Source: JAZLEZ01 sp045615505
GTDB taxonomy: Bacteria > Spirochaetota > Spirochaetia > Sphaerochaetales > Sphaerochaetaceae
Assembly: GCA_045615505.1 (NCBI GenBank)
Contig: JAZLEZ010000049.1
Coordinates: 1 to 18,693, forward strand
Length of the DNA: 18,693 bases
Reading direction: 5' to 3'
Each line of letters opens with the position of its first letter. The first letter of the stretch is position 1. The position numbers were made by a program, and so were the translations under genes. Shown here piece by piece: positions 17,501-18,693 of the stretch. The notes beneath the pieces are model-generated. The model did not search any database. It worked only from the letters and a program-made list of their open reading frames with translations, and was not told the origin of the DNA.

Positions 17501-17974
17501 TTTGTACCACATTGCTGTTTCATAAGCTTTTGTTTTGTCACTGGACAGCAGTTGCTGGCTGATTTCACCTGCAAGACATGCGCTCAAACAAATCAGTCCT
17601 TCGCTGTGTTCTTCCAGTACTTGTCTGTCTATTCTGGGTTTTATGTAGAATCCGTCTATCCATGCAATTGAGTTCAGTTCCATCAGGTTGTGGTATCCTC
17701 TGTCGTTCATAGCAAGCAGTATCAGATGATATCTTTTTCCTTTACTGTGAATTCCCTCCGGACAAATATAGAACTCACAACCCGGAATCGGCTGTATTCC
17801 TGCATCTTTTAATGATTTATAAAAATCAATCACACCAAACATATTTCCATGGTCGGTTATTGCCAGAGCTTTTATCCCAAGCTCTTTTGCTTTATCAATA
17901 TACTTCTTTGTAGAAGCGGCTCCATCGAGCAAAGAATAGTCCGTATGATTATGAAGGTGTACAAATTCTGTCAT
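14504..17974 (-). CDS. dnaE: DNA polymerase III alpha subunit DnaE
   Basis: A 1156-residue replicative polymerase of the DnaE type. The N-terminal PHP domain begins with FVHLHNHTDYSLLDG (4-18). The palm active site has PDFDVDF (397-403, catalytic D398 and D400) and the third Asp in KMDFLGL (D563). Fingers with YRPGPMQFIP follow, then tandem HhH, and a C-terminal OB fold (RMGYLTIEDYNGKLEITVFP). There is no DnaQ-like exonuclease insertion, so it is not PolC. Length and motifs are normal. It leads the dnaE-yggT-recG-rsmD unit. No Shine-Dalgarno is seen; a TAATAT hexamer ends 9 bases before the ATG. Confidence 0.98.
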   Translation of the reverse strand: MTEFVHLHNHTDYSLLDGAASTKKYIDKAKELGIKALAITDHGNMFGVIDFYKSLKDAGIQPIPGCEFYICPEGIHSKGKRYHLILLAMNDRGYHNLMELNSIAWIDGFYIKPRIDRQVLEEHSEGLICLSACLAGEISQQLLSSDKTKAYETAMWYKNLFGDRYYIELQNHYIEDEKNVLPLLAQLAKELDIKTVCTNDIHYINKDDANAHDILLCIGTGKKKSDEDRLKFDTPEFYMKSGDEMAALFKDYPEAVANTVEIAHRCEFDIQFPGAQLPEVQVPEEYKDTEDYITQLAWQGLERRYPGYRNDAGKKEVLETRLNFELGVILKMHFDSYFLIVRDYIYWAKTHNIPVGAGRGSGAGSLVAYCIDITNVDPISHDLLFERFLNPDRISLPDFDVDFCYEGRQDVINYVTEKYGYDRVGQIATFGTLKAKAVVKDVARVLDIPFDESNAITKLIPDLLGLPDEAKQAGAATILQWALMSTPELQEVKSRGGVYEELFDVSLRLENLARHVSTHACGVVIGRTPLKNYVPLYRDPKSGGISTQYTMTVLEECGLVKMDFLGLKTLTLLRNTEKLIHKKEPDFDLEKVPFDDAETYAMMSKGESTMVFQFESPGMQKNLRLLGPTKFEELDAMTSLYRPGPMQFIPKYIDSKQGRIEIEYPDPSLKELLEPTYGIMVYQEQVMKTAQIYAGFTLGEADTLRKIMGKKKKKLLPEQEEKFIKGAIAKGHSEEDAKKLFENIKPFAGYGFNKSHSVCYTVLSYRTAYLKCHYPAEFYAANLTNEISSGEKFKEYLDYVKGHDIKILPPDINYSEMYFNVKDNDVIYGLAGLKGVGETTVELILNERNANGKFKNFMDFIRRCDNRVITSSTMEALISSGTLDCFGYNRPTLLANYEEAFRSIKEDKEAESVGQNLLFGAADAGATSFEMKVVPDWSFTDKLEKEKEYLGFYMSGHPLDTYRTSWENCVRLNLSKPERITENIKYDFIGMITDYKAITTKTGTRMGYLTIEDYNGKLEITVFPQQWAMYEAAIQKGKIFGFHGSFKNYNDKLSFSADVIYGDPMQMKVSNPKKLCLEINQSLANRQSVAEMREICLKHRGTAVLEFELYPSVDEEGHFEGKPRRVLAGNQFCVNATKELINLLRECEGVIDVYSE

Positions 17975-17983
17975 ATTCCAATG

Positions 17984-17989
17984 ATATTA
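17984..17989 (-). promoter_or_regulatory. Putative -10 element of dnaE
   Basis: Minus-strand TAATAT ends 9 bases before the dnaE ATG, which would leave at most a few leader bases. No good -35 is found; at normal spacing that position falls inside the left inverted repeat of the neighbouring element. Confidence 0.3.
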
Positions 17990-17994
17990 CATTA

Positions 17995-18155
17995 GAGCAA
18001 ATTGCAAAACTCCTTTTTAATTCTCAGGCGTTCATTGAACCCGCTAAACGATAGTGAAAAACTTTAAAATACGACAGTATTTCTCAGTTTTCACACTACA
18101 TTTATCGAATCCAAATTTACACCTGATTTATTAAAGTTCGTTTTGCAAGTTGCTC
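17995..18155. repeat. Candidate MITE-like element with 16-bp terminal inverted repeats
   Basis: GAGCAAATTGCAAAAC (17995-18010) and GTTTTGCAAGTTGCTC (18140-18155) are inverted copies with one mismatch. ATTA lies directly outside both ends (17991-17994 and 18156-18159), like a target duplication. Inside, 18052-18098 forms a second inverted repeat (TAGTGAAAA against TTTTCAC and ACTA, with inner AAATAC/GTATTT around GACA). No protein is encoded. It fills most of the gap between 5S rRNA and dnaE. It could instead be an RNA processing stem or a leader structure. Confidence 0.4.
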
Positions 18156-18229
18156 ATTACTCATTCTTTTTACACCCTAAATCCCTGAACCTTAATCAGG
18201 AGTTGGCCTTAAGTGGCAGGTAAATAGAC

Positions 18230-18243
18230 AAAAAAAGACCTGG
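18230..18243 (-). terminator. Possible rRNA operon terminator at the 5S end
   Basis: The 3' strand of the 5S terminal helix (CCAGGTC) is followed directly by seven T on the minus strand (18236-18230). Helix plus T-run could release polymerase, though 5S maturation would normally use separate structures. Confidence 0.35.
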
Positions 18244-18348
18244 CAACTACCTACTCTCCCGCAAAAGCAGTACCATCGGCGTGAGAGGGCTTGACTTCCG
18301 TGTTCGGGATGGGAACGGGTATTTCCACTCTGCTATGGTCACCAGGTC
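18237..18348 (-). rRNA. rrf: 5S ribosomal RNA
   Basis: The minus strand carries a full 5S rRNA of about 112 bases. The ends GACCTGG and CCAGGTC pair as the terminal helix. Internal landmarks CCCGTTCCCATCCCGAACAC and GGGAGAGTAGG are clear. It lies about 80 bases downstream of 23S and upstream of dnaE in the same direction. The exact mature ends are estimated from the helix. Confidence 0.95.
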
Positions 18349-18349
18349 A

Positions 18350-18400
18350 ACTAAATGCGGATACACGAGATTGAATTTCCTCTCGTACATCTCATTTAGT
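18350..18400 (-). other. Processing-type stem in the 23S-5S spacer
   Basis: ACTAAATG (18350-18357) and CATTTAGT (18393-18400) pair perfectly and enclose a further partial stem formed by CACGAGA and TCTCGTA. A separate small hairpin CCAACA-aaa-TGTTGG lies at 18402-18416. Such stems in rRNA spacers usually serve ribonuclease processing. No tRNA fits in this short spacer. Confidence 0.5.
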
Positions 18401-18431
18401 ACCAACAAAATGTTGGGATAGAATCAATAAT

Positions 18432-18693
18432 ATGGTCAAGCCGTTCGGATGATTAGTACTGCTGGACTGAATACATTACTGCACTTGCATCCGCAGCCTA
18501 TCGACCAGATAGTCTGTCTGGTTCCTTATTGACTTAAAGTCAGGGATGTTTAATCTTGAGGAGAGTTTCACACTTAGATGCTTTCAGCGTTTATCTCTTC
18601 CGAACGTAGCTACTGGGCAACTACCCTTGGCAGGATAACCCATACACTAGAGGTTCGTCCACTTCGGTCCTCTCGTACTAGAAGCAGGGCCTC
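18432..18693 (-). rRNA. rrl: 23S ribosomal RNA, 3' end only
   Basis: The minus strand shows the last 260 or so bases of 23S rRNA, cut by the right window edge. The sarcin-ricin loop AGTACGAGAGGACC (about 18667-18680) and the downstream CTCTAGTGTATGGGTTATCC are present, and the 3' end is near GGCTTGACCAT. The 16S gene would lie off the right edge. Confidence 0.95.

Noticed and set aside
17162..17671. A 169-codon plus-strand frame rich in Cys and Phe
   Set aside because: It is antisense to the dnaE PHP region; composition is typical of a shadow frame and no promoter or ribosome site supports it.
18117..18164. A 15-codon minus-strand frame (MSNEQLAKRTLINQV) between 5S and dnaE
   Set aside because: It overlaps the right inverted repeat, is very short and has a poor ribosome site; the repeat explains the sequence better.
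1..18693. CRISPR arrays, tRNA genes or phage/IS transposase genes
   Set aside because: No regularly spaced direct repeats, cloverleaf-like sequence or transposase/integrase frame was found; the 23S-5S spacer is too short for a tRNA.

Overview
This is a bacterial chromosomal window of low to moderate G+C that looks like a Treponema-type spirochaete. That assignment rests on gene content and is an inference: a two-repeat YggT, a long PFK with GGDG and PKTIDND signatures, a NusG paralog of the LoaP kind (known from Firmicutes, Thermotogae and Spirochaetes), and a poly-G tract of the type that varies in treponemes. A clostridial host is less likely but not excluded.

Layout, right to left on the minus strand. 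The 3' end of 23S rRNA (18432-18693), a short spacer with a processing-type stem, and 5S rRNA (18237-18348) run toward dnaE. A 161-bp inverted-repeat-bounded stretch (17995-18155) lies between 5S and dnaE. Then dnaE-yggT-recG-rsmD form a tight informational operon (17974 to 11287) ending in a hairpin terminator. A second minus-strand unit, ligA - ModE-like regulator - 6-phosphofructokinase (7833 to 4160), is followed by a surface-glycan block: a membrane-bound UDP-GlcNAc 4,6-dehydratase of the PglF/WbpM/CapD type, a LoaP-like antiterminator, a small unknown protein, and a DegT-family aminotransferase (4099 to 112). Dehydratase plus aminotransferase are the first two steps to a UDP-4-amino-4,6-dideoxy sugar, and a LoaP-like factor fits a long polysaccharide operon continuing off the left edge.

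The only plus-strand genes (7885-11252) are three overlapping subunits of a xanthine dehydrogenase/CO dehydrogenase-type molybdenum hydroxylase: molybdopterin subunit, 2Fe-2S subunit and FAD subunit. The fold can be followed along the large subunit, but almost every molybdopterin-binding and catalytic motif is replaced, including the catalytic Glu. The iron-sulfur subunit keeps all eight cluster cysteines. This is the strongest candidate here for an unusual system: an intact, translationally coupled complex that may not be a classical molybdenum enzyme. A ModE-type DNA-binding protein is encoded just beyond the divergent ligA gene.

At transcript level, the first genes of three units (dehydratase, ligA, large Mo-hydroxylase subunit) have a -10-like hexamer exactly 6 bp before the start codon and no Shine-Dalgarno; dnaE has one 9 bp before its start. 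Most downstream genes have clear AGGAG-type sites. This suggests leaderless mRNAs. Other signals are a GNRA-capped hairpin just upstream of the LoaP-like gene and a nine-G tract at the end of the dehydratase gene.
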